A DNA stretch of 64,000 nucleotides from Candidula unifasciata (GCA_905116865.2 CAJHNH020008555.1:285658-349657); one strand, 5' to 3'; shown: positions 30,801 through 41,610, numbered from the stretch's first letter. The notes: generated by a model from the sequence alone, not told the origin. Numbers and translations: made by a program.

Positions 30801-32465
30801 GAAGAAGAAGAAAAAGAAGAACAAGAAGAACGAGACAAAGAAGAAGAAGAAGAAGAAGAAGAAGAAGAAGAAGAAGAAGAAGAAGAAGAAGAAGAAGAAG
30901 AAGAAGAAGAAGAAGAAGAAGAAGAAGAAGAAGAAGAAGAAGAAGAAGAAGAAGAAGAAGACAAAATCATAATCAAGGTTCAATCAGTAGCAGACAGAGG
31001 AGGAGGAGGAAGAAGAAGAAGAAGAAGAAGAAGAAGAAGAAGAAGAAGAAGAAGAAGAAGAAGAAGAAGAAGAAGAAGAAGAAGAAGAAGAAGAAGAAGA
31101 AGAAGAAGAAGAAGAAGAAGAAGAAGAAGAAGAAGAAAGAAGAAGAAGAAGAAAAAGAAGAAGAAGAAGAAGAAGAAAGAAGAAGAAGCAAAAGAAGTAA
31201 GAAGAAGAAGAAGAAGAAGAAAGAAGAAGAAGAAAGAAGAAGAAGAAGAAGAAAGAAGAGAAGAAGAAGAGAAGAGGAAGAAGAAGAAAAAGAAGTCGAC
31301 GAAAAGAGGGTGGGGCAAACTACACAACAACATTATAATCAAGGTTCAAGCAGTAGCAGACAGAGGAGGAGGAGGATGAAGAAGAAGAAGAAGGAAGACA
31401 AAAATCATAATCAAGGTTCAATCAGTAGCATACAGAGGAGGAGGAGGAAGAAGAAGAAGAAGAAGAAGAAGAAGAAGAAGAAGAAGAAGAAAGAAGAAGA
31501 AGAAGAAGAAGAAGAATAAAGAAGAAGAAGAAGAAGAAGAAGAAGAAGAACAAGACAAAGAAGAGAAGAAGAAGAAGAAGAAGAAGAAGAAGAAAGAAGA
31601 AGAAGAAGAAGAAGAAGAAGAAAGAAGAAGAAGAAGAAGAAGAAGAAGAAGAAGAAGAAGAAGAAGAAAGAAGAAGAAGAAAAAGAAAGAACAAGAAGAA
31701 CGAGACAAAGAGAAGAAGAAGAAGAAGAAGAAGAAGAAGAAGAAGAAGAAGAAGAGAAGAAGTAAGAAGAAAGAAGAAGAAAGAAGAAGAAGAGAAGAAG
31801 AAGAAGAAGAAGAAGAAGAAGAAGAAGAGAAGAAGAAGAAGAAGACAAAATCATAATCAAGTTCAATCAGTAGCAGACAAGAGGAGGAGGAGGAGGAAGA
31901 AGAAGAAGAAGAAGAAGAAGAAGAAGAAGAAAGAAGAAGAAGAAGAAGAAGAAGAAGAAGAGAAAAAGAAGAAGAAGAAGAAGAGAAAAGAAGAAGAAGA
32001 AGAAGAAGAAGAAGAAGAAGAAGAAGAAGAAGAAAGAAGAAGAAGAAGAAGAAGAAGAAGAAGAAGAAGAAGAAGAAGAAGAAGAAGAAAGAAGAAGTAG
32101 ACGAAAAAGAGGGAAGGGCAAACTACACAACAACATCATAATCAAGGTTCAAGCAGTTAGACAGAGGAGGAGGAAGAGGAAGAAGAAGAAGAAGAAGACA
32201 AAATCATAATCAAAGTTCAAATCAGTAGCAGACAGAGGAGGAAGAGGAAGAAGAAGAAGAGAGAAGAAGAGAAGAAGACATAGAACGAAGAAGAAAAGAA
32301 GAAGAAGAAGACAAGCAAGGAGAAGAAGAAGAAGAAAGAAGAAGAAGAGAAGAAGAAGAAGAAGAAAAAGAGGGTGGGGCAAAACTACACAACAACATCA
32401 TAATCAAGTTCAAGCAGAGTAGCAGACAGAGGGAGAAGAAGAAGAAGAAGAAGAAGAAGAAGAAG

Positions 32466-32497
<32 letters not shown>

Positions 32498-32500
32498 GAA
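30176..32500 (+). repeat. Compound (AAG)n array with recurring spacers
   Basis: About 2.3 kb of AAG/GAA trinucleotides with scattered AAAG, CAAG and GAG interruptions. Ten spacers punctuate it, at about 30495, 30627, 30959, 31309, 31397, 31843, 32110, 32196, 32370 and 32505 (the last just past the array). Each has AATCATAATCAAGGTTCAAT (or a close variant), then CAGTAGCAGACAGAGG. Four also carry GGGCAAACTACACAAC or a close variant. The array therefore amplified as block-plus-spacer units. The strand bias is total: purine on plus, pyrimidine on minus. The long K/R/E, S, F and L frames here are artefacts. Confidence 0.97.
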
Positions 32501-32504
32501 AAGA

Positions 32505-32560
32505 GGATGGCGCCACACAAACACAACAACAACATAATCAAGGTTCAAGCAGTAGCAGAA
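32505..32560 (+). repeat. Likely ancestral spacer at the array edge
   Basis: A CAA run and GGATGGCGCCACACAAACAC are followed by CATAATCAAGGTTCAAGCAG and TAGCAGAACC, which leads into unique sequence rather than GAGGAGG. This looks like the original flank from which the repeated spacers derive. Confidence 0.6.
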
Positions 32561-33079
32561 CCATTGTAGAATATGAGATCCGAACAACCACCTACCTTTT
32601 GAAAATCCTAAATATGTTAATTAATCCCTTTCAGTTGGCAGACAAACCGCCCCCCCACACTTTACACCCGTGACGGCTATAAAATCTCTCTGTACTATAA
32701 TATCCTTGTATCAATGAACACACGTCTTTACACGTTCCTGAACATTCAAAACATCTAGTGAATCGTTGCTGCACTTCTCGCCACGAACGTTTCGTAAACT
32801 GTTCTTCCTATTCCAAGACGACTTTGTATTGACACAAGTCAGAAAATTAGTGTCACGTGTCACAAATGCGCGGGATTGATCGTGTGCTAGTTGTACCTGT
32901 GAGGTGCAATCAAAGGACAGCGATAGAGAACTGCAGACTCCAGTAGTTTTTTCTTCAACAGGAAGGCAGGCAGACAGGGATCAGAAACAAAGGGAGGGAA
33001 ATTGGCTTCTTTTAGCGACAGCCTAAGACAAAGTTAAAAAAAATCATGTTGAATGTTCAGGTACAAAAAGCAATAAGGC
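32561..33079. other. No recognised feature
   Basis: Unique-looking DNA next to the AAG array, with no open frame of note. Confidence 0.35.
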
Positions 33080-33200
33080 CAGCCCCACGTGGTGTCTAAT
33101 TCAGGACAATTGTCTTGTGATATTCACAACATAGGCGCCAGAAACTGGGGTTCAGTCCTCTTCAACTCCCTCCCCCATCCTAAAGTGAACAAAAGCGCCC
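33080..33200 (+). repeat. Possible tRNA-like SINE head
   Basis: GCCCCACGTGGTGTCTAATT is followed about 55 bases later by GGGGTTCAGTCC. The spacing suits A and B boxes, but the match is loose. Confidence 0.4.
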
Positions 33201-33239
33201 GTGCTTTTAAAGTATGTGTTTTTGTATTTCATATTATTT

Positions 33240-33303
<64 letters not shown>

Positions 33304-33322
33304 TATATATATCTATATATAT
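33240..33322 (+). repeat. (AC)n-(AT)n microsatellite
   Basis: About 12 AC units are followed by about 18 AT units and imperfect ATATAG runs. Confidence 0.97.
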
Positions 33323-33834
33323 ACATATATAATATATAATTACGCACCAGCGAAAACACGGGAATCTTTCAAACAACTCCTCCCTTAATAATAAACACAT
33401 TTATTATTAATATTATTATTTTTATTGCATAATCTAATGAGGGGAGGGGGGTGTGGGCTTAAGATACCGAATTCCCTAGGTCCCAGTACCTTTGTAATTA
33501 ACTTAAACAAGGCTTAGGGCCGAAAGCGTTAAAACATTCACACTATAGGTTAGAAGAAACGAATTAACAGTTCAGATATACTGAATTAAGTCAGTGTTCC
33601 TCAACATTTTAACACCCGCCGGCCACGACAATGGTGGAAACTGTTTCGCTGCCCACGTGACACAGAAACCAAAAAACATTTAGATAGCAGTAAATTCGAT
33701 ATTGTACTCCGACTTCGATGGAGCTACTGTCCACCAGTTGAAGAACAATGAGTTAAGTAACCATCTGTCATTGAAGGCAGTCAGCAACGTTGATTATAAA
33801 TGAACAAACTAGTCAATGAACTTTTGGAACACTG
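33323..33834. other. No recognised feature
   Basis: AT-rich near 33390-33430. A G-rich patch at 33440-33453. Nothing is assigned. Confidence 0.35.
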
Positions 33835-34115
33835 CAATCTATAATTAAAGGACCATTCTCCACGCCTCCAGTCGTATTGCACAAATAGGGCTAGACCCAT
33901 ATTTTCATAGATCGATCGGCACTTGGTGGGTGATGCGTTCAACATCACTCCGACCGCCTTTACTTTCCAGGACTGTACCTGGTACCCTCTCAAGGCTGGA
34001 TCCACCTGGGAGCCAAGGTCTTTATCGAAAAAAAGTCCCCTCAGGACCCGAGCCCACGACCTTCCGATCCACAGGCGAGTGTCTAGCCGCTATACCACGG
34101 CGGCTTCCACTGCAA
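33835..34115 (-). repeat. tRNA-derived SINE family S, copy 2 (full length)
   Basis: The minus strand starts GCCGCCGTGGTATAGCGGCT (A box), has TCGTGGGCTCGGGTCC (B box position), then AAGACCTTGGCTCCCAGGTG, the CATCACCCACCAAGTGCCGA motif and the GGAGGCGTGGAGAATGGTCC end. This is the best-preserved copy in the window. Confidence 0.88.
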
Positions 34116-34212
34116 GCTATAGACAGGCCTAACTGTGCCAATGAGGAAAGTGAAGGCACTGTGTCCTTACATCAGGGCTGGCCAATGGAAGCCTGGCAAG
34201 TGGCCCGCGGCA

Positions 34213-34412
34213 CCTATATTATATTATATCATATCATATCATTTCATATTTTATCATATTATATTATATTATATTATATTATATTATATTATATTATATT
34301 ATAGTATATATATGAATTATATTATATTATATTATATTATATTATATAGATTATATTATATATATTATATTAATAAGTATATTATATTATATTCATATTA
34401 ATTATATTTTAA
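34213..34412 (+). repeat. (ATATT)n microsatellite
   Basis: Mostly pentanucleotide TATAT/ATATT units with a few TCATA variants at the start. Confidence 0.95.
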
Positions 34413-35217
34413 ATGCCGTTTCTAGGCCAAGCATCTGGGCCCGGACGTTCCCGTTTTTCAAAANCGGGAGTACTAGCTTTGCCTTCTTACAATACAGAGC
34501 CACGTCGGTCAGACAAGGCGGTGCACCAATCCACTTTCTCAAGGTTGTGTTGATTTTCCTCTCCATGTTTTCCACTGCAGTCATCGTCCCCTCGTAGACT
34601 AACAGTGGCCATAGGAGCTTCGGAATCAACATGAATTGGAGACACCATACCTTGAACTTCCTGACCAGCCTGCAACGCTCAATCGCGAGCAGGCCTGTAG
34701 CCAGTGACTCGTGTATGCGCCGGACCTCCGCACTATCAGAAAACTTCGAATCGTAAATGCGACCAAGGCTCTTCACCGGTTCCTCCAGAACCGTGGGGAT
34801 CTTATTCCTTGCCACCGTAAAACTGGTTGCCGCCACTCGACCCTTAAGGATAGACAGACTCCTCGACTTCTGCAGTTTGAACTGCATACCGCTCTATTGG
34901 ACCACCGCGTCCAATCTTCCCAGGATCGTGCGGGCAGACTCCTCGCTGCCTGTTATAATAGTCGTGTCATCCATAAAGGCACGCAGTGGAGGCATCCAGT
35001 TATCCCCTATTTGAAGGTCCTGTCCGTAGTCGGCGGCCCCGTCTAACATGATCTGCACATTAGATGTGATTTCTCCTAAATATGACGGCAATAGTGCGCG
35101 GCTGGTGCCCAATTGATGGTGAATTGTCCGTTTGAGTAGCATCCACAGTCCATCAGTTGTTTGGGTGTGTATGTCACTGTGCGCGATTATTTGGAACTCC
35201 TGCGTCAAAAGTGTCAC
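34402..35217 (-). mobile_element. Non-LTR reverse transcriptase fragment with FMDD motif
   Basis: A minus frame of about 271 codons is interrupted once, by TAG at 34891-34893 after LGRLDAVVQ. The catalytic motif is FMDD (LRAFMDDTTI) at 34987-34976. C-terminal blocks include KSRSLSILKGRVAA, PVKSLGRIYDS and LLWPLLVYEGTM. One undetermined base (N) lies near 34464. The upstream part continues into a CCCTAA tract. A partial homologue with the same upstream sequence lies at 62170-62680. The clade is uncertain; the FMDD variant is less common than FADD. Confidence 0.82.
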
Positions 35218-35220
35218 ATC

Positions 35221-35272
35221 TAACCCTAATCCTAACCCTAACCTAACCCTAACCCTACCCTAACCACGCAAA
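35221..35272 (+). repeat. Interstitial telomere-like (CCCTAA)n
   Basis: About seven imperfect TAACCC/CTAACC units sit immediately upstream of the RT fragment, inside the retroelement, since the same order of sequences occurs at 62385-62475. Confidence 0.85.
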
Positions 35273-35500
35273 TTTATCGGTCATTAAGGCATACAGATCT
35301 GCAGGAGTCACATCCGTGGCAACTAATAGCACTTTTATACATGGATATATTTACTAAAAAAAAAAAAAAACACAGATTTTCCAGGTGCGTCAAATAAACA
35401 CCCAGATCTGGGGGACACACCCAAGCATTGGCAGCCCTGATGTCGACCTCACTGTCTGTTTTGATTCGTGACTTGTCCGCTCCGTATTTGCAATGCAGCC
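35273..35500 (-). mobile_element. Upstream part of the FMDD element
   Basis: Matches 62457-62640: ACGCAAATTTATCG, CCAGATCTGGGGGA, CCAAGCATTGGCAGCC and TGATGTCGACCT. No long frame. It shows that the telomere-like tract is internal to a repeated element. Confidence 0.7.
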
Positions 35501-35606
35501 AAGGGAGTGAACTCCCACTAAGCGACCGTCGGCTTTCCAGCTAGCGATCGTTATTTAAAGGAGCCTCAACACCTGCTGCAAGAAATATAATATGAAAATA
35601 AATACC

Positions 35607-35663
35607 CCACCCCCCCCCCCACCCACCCCCACCCCCCCCCCCCCCCCCCCCCCTCCCCCCCCC
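35607..35663 (+). repeat. Poly(C) tract
   Basis: C-runs of 5 to 22 are broken by single A or T. 35501-35606 holds no recognised feature. Confidence 0.95.
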
Positions 35664-35774
35664 AAACCTTCAACGCCCAGAAATAATGACATCAAACAGA
35701 ACACCAGTTCAACATATCATCACTGTTGAAAGAAAAACATTAAACCATGCTAATTAGTTTATATGCTATCTAAT

Positions 35775-36045
35775 AGTAAGGGTACAGCTGGGGTGACCGT
35801 TTATTAACCCTCACATAATGCTTCATGTCAAAATGGACGCTAGGCACAGCCACTTTTTTTTTTTTTGAGTCGTAGCAAATTTTTTTTTTTTTTTTGGTGT
35901 GTCTGTGTGCTTCTGCCAGAAGGTGACCGTTGCAATTTTGCTCCATTTGTAGACTGAAAGGATACAGTTTTGTCGCCCAGCTTCTGAGCTGAGTGCATGA
36001 CGTGACACTGTGAGCTGCATGTGTTTTTCGTTGGCACAGTAATAT
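35775..36045 (-). repeat. Interspersed repeat family D, copy 1
   Basis: Shares with 57495-57740: GCTGGGGTGACCGTTTATTA, ACCCTCACATAATGCTTC, GCTCCATTTGTAGACTGAAA, GTCGCCCAGCTTCTGAGCTG and GACACTGTGAGCTGC. The second copy adjoins an RNase H LINE fragment, so this may be LINE 3' sequence. Confidence 0.8.
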
Positions 36046-36387
36046 AAATGCTTTACTTGTAAAATATGCATTTACATTGTGTAACAACATATGTTAGGTA
36101 ACGACAACAATTTACCACTGCTTAACTAAGATACACCAATGGGGAAAAAAGTTTACAAGTAAATTAAAACCTGCAATAACTGGTACTAGTAAAATGTGTG
36201 ACAGCAGCTTGTACCGCAGAGTGCACCAATATAAAGCTTGAATTACTCTATCATTACATTAGGTGCTTAGTTCCGCTACTACATAATGACACTTGCCAAA
36301 GTCAGCTAAGTGCAATTTTGGTTTCTTTCACCAAAGTGCACTTTCAGGGCTGTTATTAGTCACCTTACAATAAGCTAAAAGGGAGCC
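36046..36387. other. No recognised feature
   Basis: AT-rich unique sequence before the next SINE. Confidence 0.35.
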
Positions 36388-36605
36388 GCCATGGTGTAGT
36401 GGCTAGATGCTCGCCTGCAGGTCATGGGTTTAAATTTGAATGGGGCCACACTTTTTTCAACACTGACCTTGGATCCCAGGTTGACCCAGCTTTAAACAGG
36501 AACCAGGTAAAAAGTCGTGGAAAGCTAAGGTGCTGATTCACCTATAAAATATAGTTCCAGCCCAGTAAGTCTTGATGTGTGGAAAAGGGTCCTTAACTTT
36601 TCTTT
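36388..36605 (+). repeat. tRNA-derived SINE family S, copy 3
   Basis: GCCGCCATGGTGTAGTGGCT (A box), TCATGGGTTTAAATTTG (weak B box), GACCTTGGATCCCAGGTTGA and CCCAGC. It is shortened in the middle relative to the copy at 33835. Confidence 0.82.
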
Positions 36606-36919
36606 TTTTTACAATATACCAAAAGCACACATGTGAATCTGCACTCCAAACAGGACACAATGAAAGCAACTACAAAATTAATTTTTATCTGTCACTTCAG
36701 AGGGAAATGTGATCTTCTCGAAACACAGATTTAGCACTTGGGTGACTCAGGCATGTTCCAACGATATTTGTTTACACACAATACCTATGCAAACAAAATA
36801 AGGCACCCAGCAAAACAAGCAATTCCAGACAGTGAAGATCATATTCAAATAAAGCGTGACCCCAATCAAGGATTCATGTGTATAGTATACATTTGGAGTT
36901 TAAAATCTACCCAAAATAT
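36606..36919. other. No recognised feature
   Basis: The 61-codon frame at 36738-36923 shows no domain. Confidence 0.35.
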
Positions 36920-37068
36920 TTAAGGATCCTCGCCGGTGCTACAGAGCCCGTGCACTGCACTGAGCTACTTCAGACTCAGTCTTGAGTTAGAAGTAGAACA
37001 GAGCACTTATGGGTTACTACCCATGTGCCATGATGTTGATCTGTTGTCCAAACCTCAAATCTCATGTG
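36920..37068 (+). repeat. Interspersed repeat family E, copy 2
   Basis: GGATCCTCGCCGGTGCTACA, CTTCAGACTCAGTCTTGAG and CACTTATGGGTTACTACCCA, matching 29005-29170 reversed. Confidence 0.75.
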
Positions 37069-37614
37069 TATAGTAATGATGATGATATCAAAATAAAGCA
37101 TCAGCTAACCATGAGAGTATATCTTGTATTAACAGTTTGATCAGGCAGTATCCATGTCCTCTCCAGGTATGCTAGTAATTTTTTGCTGTTGAGTGGGTTT
37201 TCTCATTTGTAAAACATTTAGTCAAGAAAGCAGCCTACTCGACTGTTTTCTTTTTATTTTGTACGGAGTGAGGATTTTTAACATGCCTAATGTGAAATAT
37301 AGATTCTCCTATTCCCCCCTAGCCCCTTCCCCCACCTTTATATCAGAAACCTGGGTCGGGGGGGGGGGCATTAGGCTTTTTTTTTAAACTGTATGCATTT
37401 GTAGTTGTAATAATTTATTATTCTTACACACTTTCCGGTTTAATTATAAATTAAAATATTAATAAAGCAAAAAGCCAAGGAAATTTTAATTTTATTGAAC
37501 AGTTTGTACATCAACCTTTAAAAATCTAATTAATAAGCTTTCTTTTTTGTTCTCCTCTTTTTAATTACAATTATTTTCAAGTCCTGCAAAATATTCAAGG
37601 GGGCGCCACATAAA
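37069..37614. other. No recognised feature
   Basis: A/T-rich, with a G10 run near 37358-37369. No gene is seen. Confidence 0.35.
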
Positions 37615-37860
37615 CAAGTTGAAAACCACTTGGCTAGATACTAGCCTGCTGGCCTGAATGTATTCAGTTTAATTTTGAATTGTGGTGGATTTTATGTTAC
37701 CAGCCTCAGCTTTCAAGTGGGTCTAGACTAAACTGGTACCAAGAAATATCCTGGGAAGTCAAGGTGGCCCGTGTCATGTTGACCATATCACCCACGACTG
37801 CCAGTTAGTCTATATAAATATAGGTCTGACACCATTTGCCTGAAAATGGTTATGTTCTTC
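37615..37860 (+). repeat. Degraded SINE family S, copy 4
   Basis: Traces of the body remain: AAGTGGGTCTAGACTAAACT, TGGTACC, GTTGACCATATCACCCACGA and ATATAGGTCTGACACC. The tRNA head is barely recognisable. Confidence 0.5.
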
Positions 37861-38017
37861 CCTTTGTGTCGGCTCTGCAGGCCCCATTTTGTTTTTGTGA
37901 AAAGGGGGAGGGGGGAACAATAGACTTGCTGTGTTTTAACAAGCATGTCGTAAAGGACAACTATGTAATGATTTTTTGCTAAAATTGGATGTACTGGGTT
38001 TAAAGCCCACTCCCTCT

Positions 38018-38065
38018 CACACACACACACACACACTTATATACATACACACAAACATATATGTA
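38018..38065 (+). repeat. (AC)n microsatellite
   Basis: CACACACACACACACAC followed by imperfect ATACATACACACAA. Confidence 0.9.
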
Positions 38066-38269
38066 GACCACAACACAACGTGCCAACCACCCTTTTCAGG
38101 TCAAGGACAGAAGAGGAAAGTCGTTTACTTTCTTTATTTACACCCAACAGGGAAAACTCCAACCACAAATGAAATATACACACAGTATAAAACAGGGTTA
38201 GCTATCACTTACAAACTGGCACATATGGAAATAAAAAGCCAAGGCACTCAGGTAACTTATCACAAGGAG

Positions 38270-38490
38270 GCAGACATTATTTTTGGCCACATTATGAGAA
38301 TTAGAAACTGAAAGATGTGACAAATCCAGGGAAAAAGAGGTAAAGGAAGGCACTGAGAAAAGATTCTTGACAGCATTTTGTCACTTTACAGAGAGATGTC
38401 TGCTGAAAATTAAATAAACTGTTACACAGATGGTGCTGGGAGATCATAATATGTGGAGAAAACTGACTGCGCACTGCAGTTGGCAAAGCA
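38270..38490 (+). mobile_element. LINE C-terminal fragment
   Basis: Encodes ADIIFGHIMRIRN, a stop, then QGKRGKGRH and EKILDSILSLYREMSAEN with stops. The FGHIMR and GKRGRGRQREK-like blocks are typical of RTE-type ORF ends. It closes with a GATGATGATGATCAAGA tail. Confidence 0.65.
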
Positions 38491-38784
38491 GTTGATGATG
38501 ATGATCAAGATTATGATAAATGTGGAAATAAAGGAATATAACAGTTTTAACTCCTTCTGTCCCAAACAAAACATTATATGTGGCTGGGTATTTTTCACAT
38601 GTATCAACCAACATGTTATGTAATGATTTACATCTTATGTTCAGTAAGGGACTCTCAAGAGCCCTGGCAACATATTTGTTTCCTGCCAGGGTTGTATATT
38701 TGGTTGTATATCCATGAGTCGAGTACTGCCATTCTCAACATCCTTGGACATCAGCTACGACTTGTGGGACTGAAAAAGTTAAAA

Positions 38785-39075
38785 CAAAATAATCTTCTTC
38801 TTTTTCTTTGTTCACCGGCTGTAAGCTCAGGAGGAAAGTCCTGGTTGTTCGTCCATTTGGACTTTGGCTTTGTGCAAGGGCCTGGGTTTTGGGTGGACAT
38901 CCGTTTCACTGACTTATTTGTGTGCAGTTGGTCATTCTTTGCCGCTCGGGCAGATGCACTCCGACTTCAAAGGAAGTCCCCAGGTAGTCGACTCTTACAA
39001 CATGCTTGCTGGGGAGGCAGTGGGTCTATTCTTGTTTTCTCCATAAAGGGGCCCCGGAACCCACACGGGGAAACA
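38785..39075 (-). repeat. Family B (GAA-tailed), copy 2
   Basis: Reverse complement of the 11655 layout: AATCTTCTTCTTTTTC (tail), GGAAAGTCCTGGTTGTTCGT, GCAGATGCACTCCGACTTC, GTAGTCGACTCTTACAACAT and GGGGCCCCGG. The 167-codon frame over it is not a gene. Confidence 0.8.
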
Positions 39076-39714
39076 AAATAGTAAACATAAAAGAATGTAT
39101 AATATTATATTGACATGTATAAAGTAATATGCTAACTGATGCATTCTTAATTCTAATTTTTCTATAGCCTTTATACCCTAGGAGTGCAGGATTCCCAGCA
39201 TGCAGTGTCACTGATTATACTTAATATAATATAGGAGTTAAAGGTAAGAGGCTCGACTTTACTGCACCAAGTTTATACCATATGGCTCAGTCTCTCACCG
39301 CAGAAGGGTTAATCGCCTTGCCGAGAGCACCGCATAAAGCGTGAATGCCGTAGCTCCGGTGACAATCACATAAAGGTGTAGGCCTTCGACCAGCTCACAT
39401 TGAATCATCAAATCTGGCCAGGTCATGAAAGTCACACCATGTCCTCCCCAATTTCCTCATTTTATAGTTTTTCTAGGCATGCCCCGCCTGCCCTGATCTT
39501 GAGCTGAATTATGAACCAACATCACAACACTGAGGACATTCCCACAAGTGCTTCATCCCCATCTTCAGCAGATCCCTTAACTTTGATGAATAACCTATGG
39601 TGCCTTTTTAGACTTGCATTGACTTATTGTTCACTTTCGTGGTTGCAACTTTTTAAGGGATATTGTAGAGAATCTCCCTATGTCAGTTCCAGGGTCTGAT
39701 TATGGAGACAATAA
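39076..39714. other. No recognised feature
   Basis: Includes an unusual GC-richer patch at 39295-39450 (TTAATCGCCTTGCCGAGAGC) with no partner in the window. Confidence 0.35.
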
Positions 39715-39950
39715 GAAACGACCCACTGACCCCTAACACGCATGTCGTAATGGTAGACTACTTAGGGATTTCCTTCAACGTCGGAGTGCATCTGCTTGAG
39801 ATGCAAGGAACCAACAGTCCGCATACAGATATACCAGATCTGTAAAATAGATGTGCAAGCAAAACTCAAGTTCTGGAACAAGACAAAAGTCCAGAAGTGA
39901 TCGAACAACTAGAACTTTCTACCACTGAACCCAGAAGAAGAAGAAGGTAG
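39715..39950 (+). repeat. Family B (GAA-tailed), copy 3
   Basis: GACCCACTGACCCC, CATGTCGTAATGGTAGACTA, GTCGGAGTGCATCTGCTTGA, CAGATCTGTAAAATAGATGT and a GAAGAAGAAGAAG tail. Confidence 0.8.
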
Positions 39951-40034
39951 CCAATCCTAAGACCGAGAATCCTTAGACATCTCTTGCAACACACAAGCTA
40001 GCCTACAACATAAGGAGCAATCATAGACATTTTA

Positions 40035-40860
40035 TAAACAATTATACAAACGGAATCAACGAGTTCTAGAAATAATGGAAAATGTGAAAGTCACAGAGAT
40101 TTCATCAACAGTTATAGTTAGGTAAATGAACAAATTATAGAATATAACAAAATGCGGAACAGTCACAGACATTTCATAAACAGTTATAGTGAAATAAATG
40201 AACAAATTATAGAATTCTACAAAATGTGAAACAGTCACAGAGATTTCATAAACGGTTATAGTGAAATAAATGAACAAATTATAGAATGCTACAAAATTTG
40301 GAACAGTTAACAGATATTTAATAAACAATTATAGTGAGATGAATAAACAAATTATAGAATGCTACAAAATGTGAAACAGTCACAGACATTTCATAAACAG
40401 TTATAGTGAAATAAATGAACAAATTATAGAATTCTACAAAATGTGAAACAGTCACAGAGATTTCATAAACGGTTATAGTGAAATAAATGAACAAATTATA
40501 GAATGCTACAAAATTTGGAACAGTTAACAGATATTTAATAAACAATTATAGTGAGATGAATAAACAAATTATAGAATGCTACAAAATGTGAAACAGTCAC
40601 AGAGATTTCATAAACAGTTATAGTGAGATAAATGAACAAATTATAGAATGCTACAAAATGTGAAACAGTCAGACATTTCATAAACAGTTATATTGAGATG
40701 AGTGAACAAATTATAAAATGCTACAAAATGTGAAACAGTCACAGACATTTCATAAACAGTTGGACGAATGCACAAATTATAGAATGCTACGAAATGTTAA
40801 ACAGTCACAGAGATGTCATAAACAGTTATAGTGAGATAAATGAACAAATTATAGAATTAT
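40035..40860 (+). repeat. 72-bp minisatellite with higher-order repeat
   Basis: About 11 units of ACAGTCACAGACATTTCATA, AACAGTTATAGTGAAATAAA, TGAACAAATTATAGAATGCT and ACAAAATGTGAA. Three consecutive units (about 217 bp) are repeated as a near-identical block (compare 40110-40327 with 40328-40545). Confidence 0.95.
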
Positions 40861-41074
40861 TTAAAAAAAAAAAAAACTTCTCTAGCACATGCTGCGAAGA
40901 ATAAAAATAAATAATCCAGAAAACTATAGAGTATATTTAGGCAATACAGAGAGTTACTATTAAGCATGGAAGATAAAATGCCTTTACAAATCACTACAGT
41001 AAGTCCAAACTCAGCAAGTAAAACAGAATTTAACAAAGAGTGCTCCTGAATCTCACAGCAAAACTTTACAGCTG

Positions 41075-41425
41075 CAGAATAAGCAGAGGCAATCACTGAT
41101 ATTACTGAAACAGCCAGGAACAGGTGTCTGATGTCTTTGTTACAGCTACCCACAAACTTGTGTAGTTATTGAGCCTGTTAAGTTTCTTTTTTTATCTGTT
41201 CTACTGCTTTTGCCCTGAAGCGTCATGTAGATGAGATACATGTAGAATCAGCAGTGGCAATCACTGATAACACAAAAACAGATGGGAACAGGTTTTTGAT
41301 GTCTTTGTTATAGCTACCCACAAACTTGTGTAGTTATTGAGCCTGTTAAGTTTCTTTTCTTATCTGTTCTACTGCTTTTGCCCTGAACATCATGTAGATG
41401 AGATACATGTAGAATGCTGGCACGT
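41075..41425 (+). repeat. ~172-bp direct tandem duplication
   Basis: GGCAATCACTGATA, TGATGTCTTTGTTA, AGCTACCCACAAACTTGTGT and AGTTATTGAGCCTGTTAAGT occur twice in the same order with minor changes. Confidence 0.9.
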
Positions 41426-41494
41426 AATACTAAAACAGTGTTATGTTTTGCAAGTGATTTAAAGCCTGTTATAGCTGGGTGAGAAACTGATGCC

Positions 41495-41610
41495 TTAAGA
41501 GATGTAGATATTGCGTACCACTAGGAAAAAGCCCTGGTCCTAGGGCTCCCAAGTTGACCTAGCCTTAAATGATACTAGGAAATGTCCCAGCAAGCAAAGG
41601 CAGCTGGTGG
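41495..41610 (+). repeat. Degraded SINE family S, copy 5
   Basis: Traces: GGGCTCCCAAGTTGACCTAG, CCTTAAATGATACTAGGAAA and AAAGGCAGCTGGTGGGGATG. Confidence 0.45.

Noticed and set aside
30176..31519. A 447-codon Lys/Arg/Glu frame, and matching Ser, Phe and Leu frames on the other strand
   Set aside because: They are direct translations of the AAG array in each frame, with no composition beyond the repeat.
33781..34005. 74-codon minus-strand frame and overlapping plus frames
   Set aside because: They lie in a tRNA-derived SINE.
35221..35272. Telomere-healing site after a chromosome break
   Set aside because: The same tract with the same flanks occurs at 62.4 kb, so it belongs to a repeated element.
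38578..39081. 167-codon plus-strand frame
   Set aside because: Its second half is a reversed family B repeat, which recurs at four other places in both orientations and with different frames.
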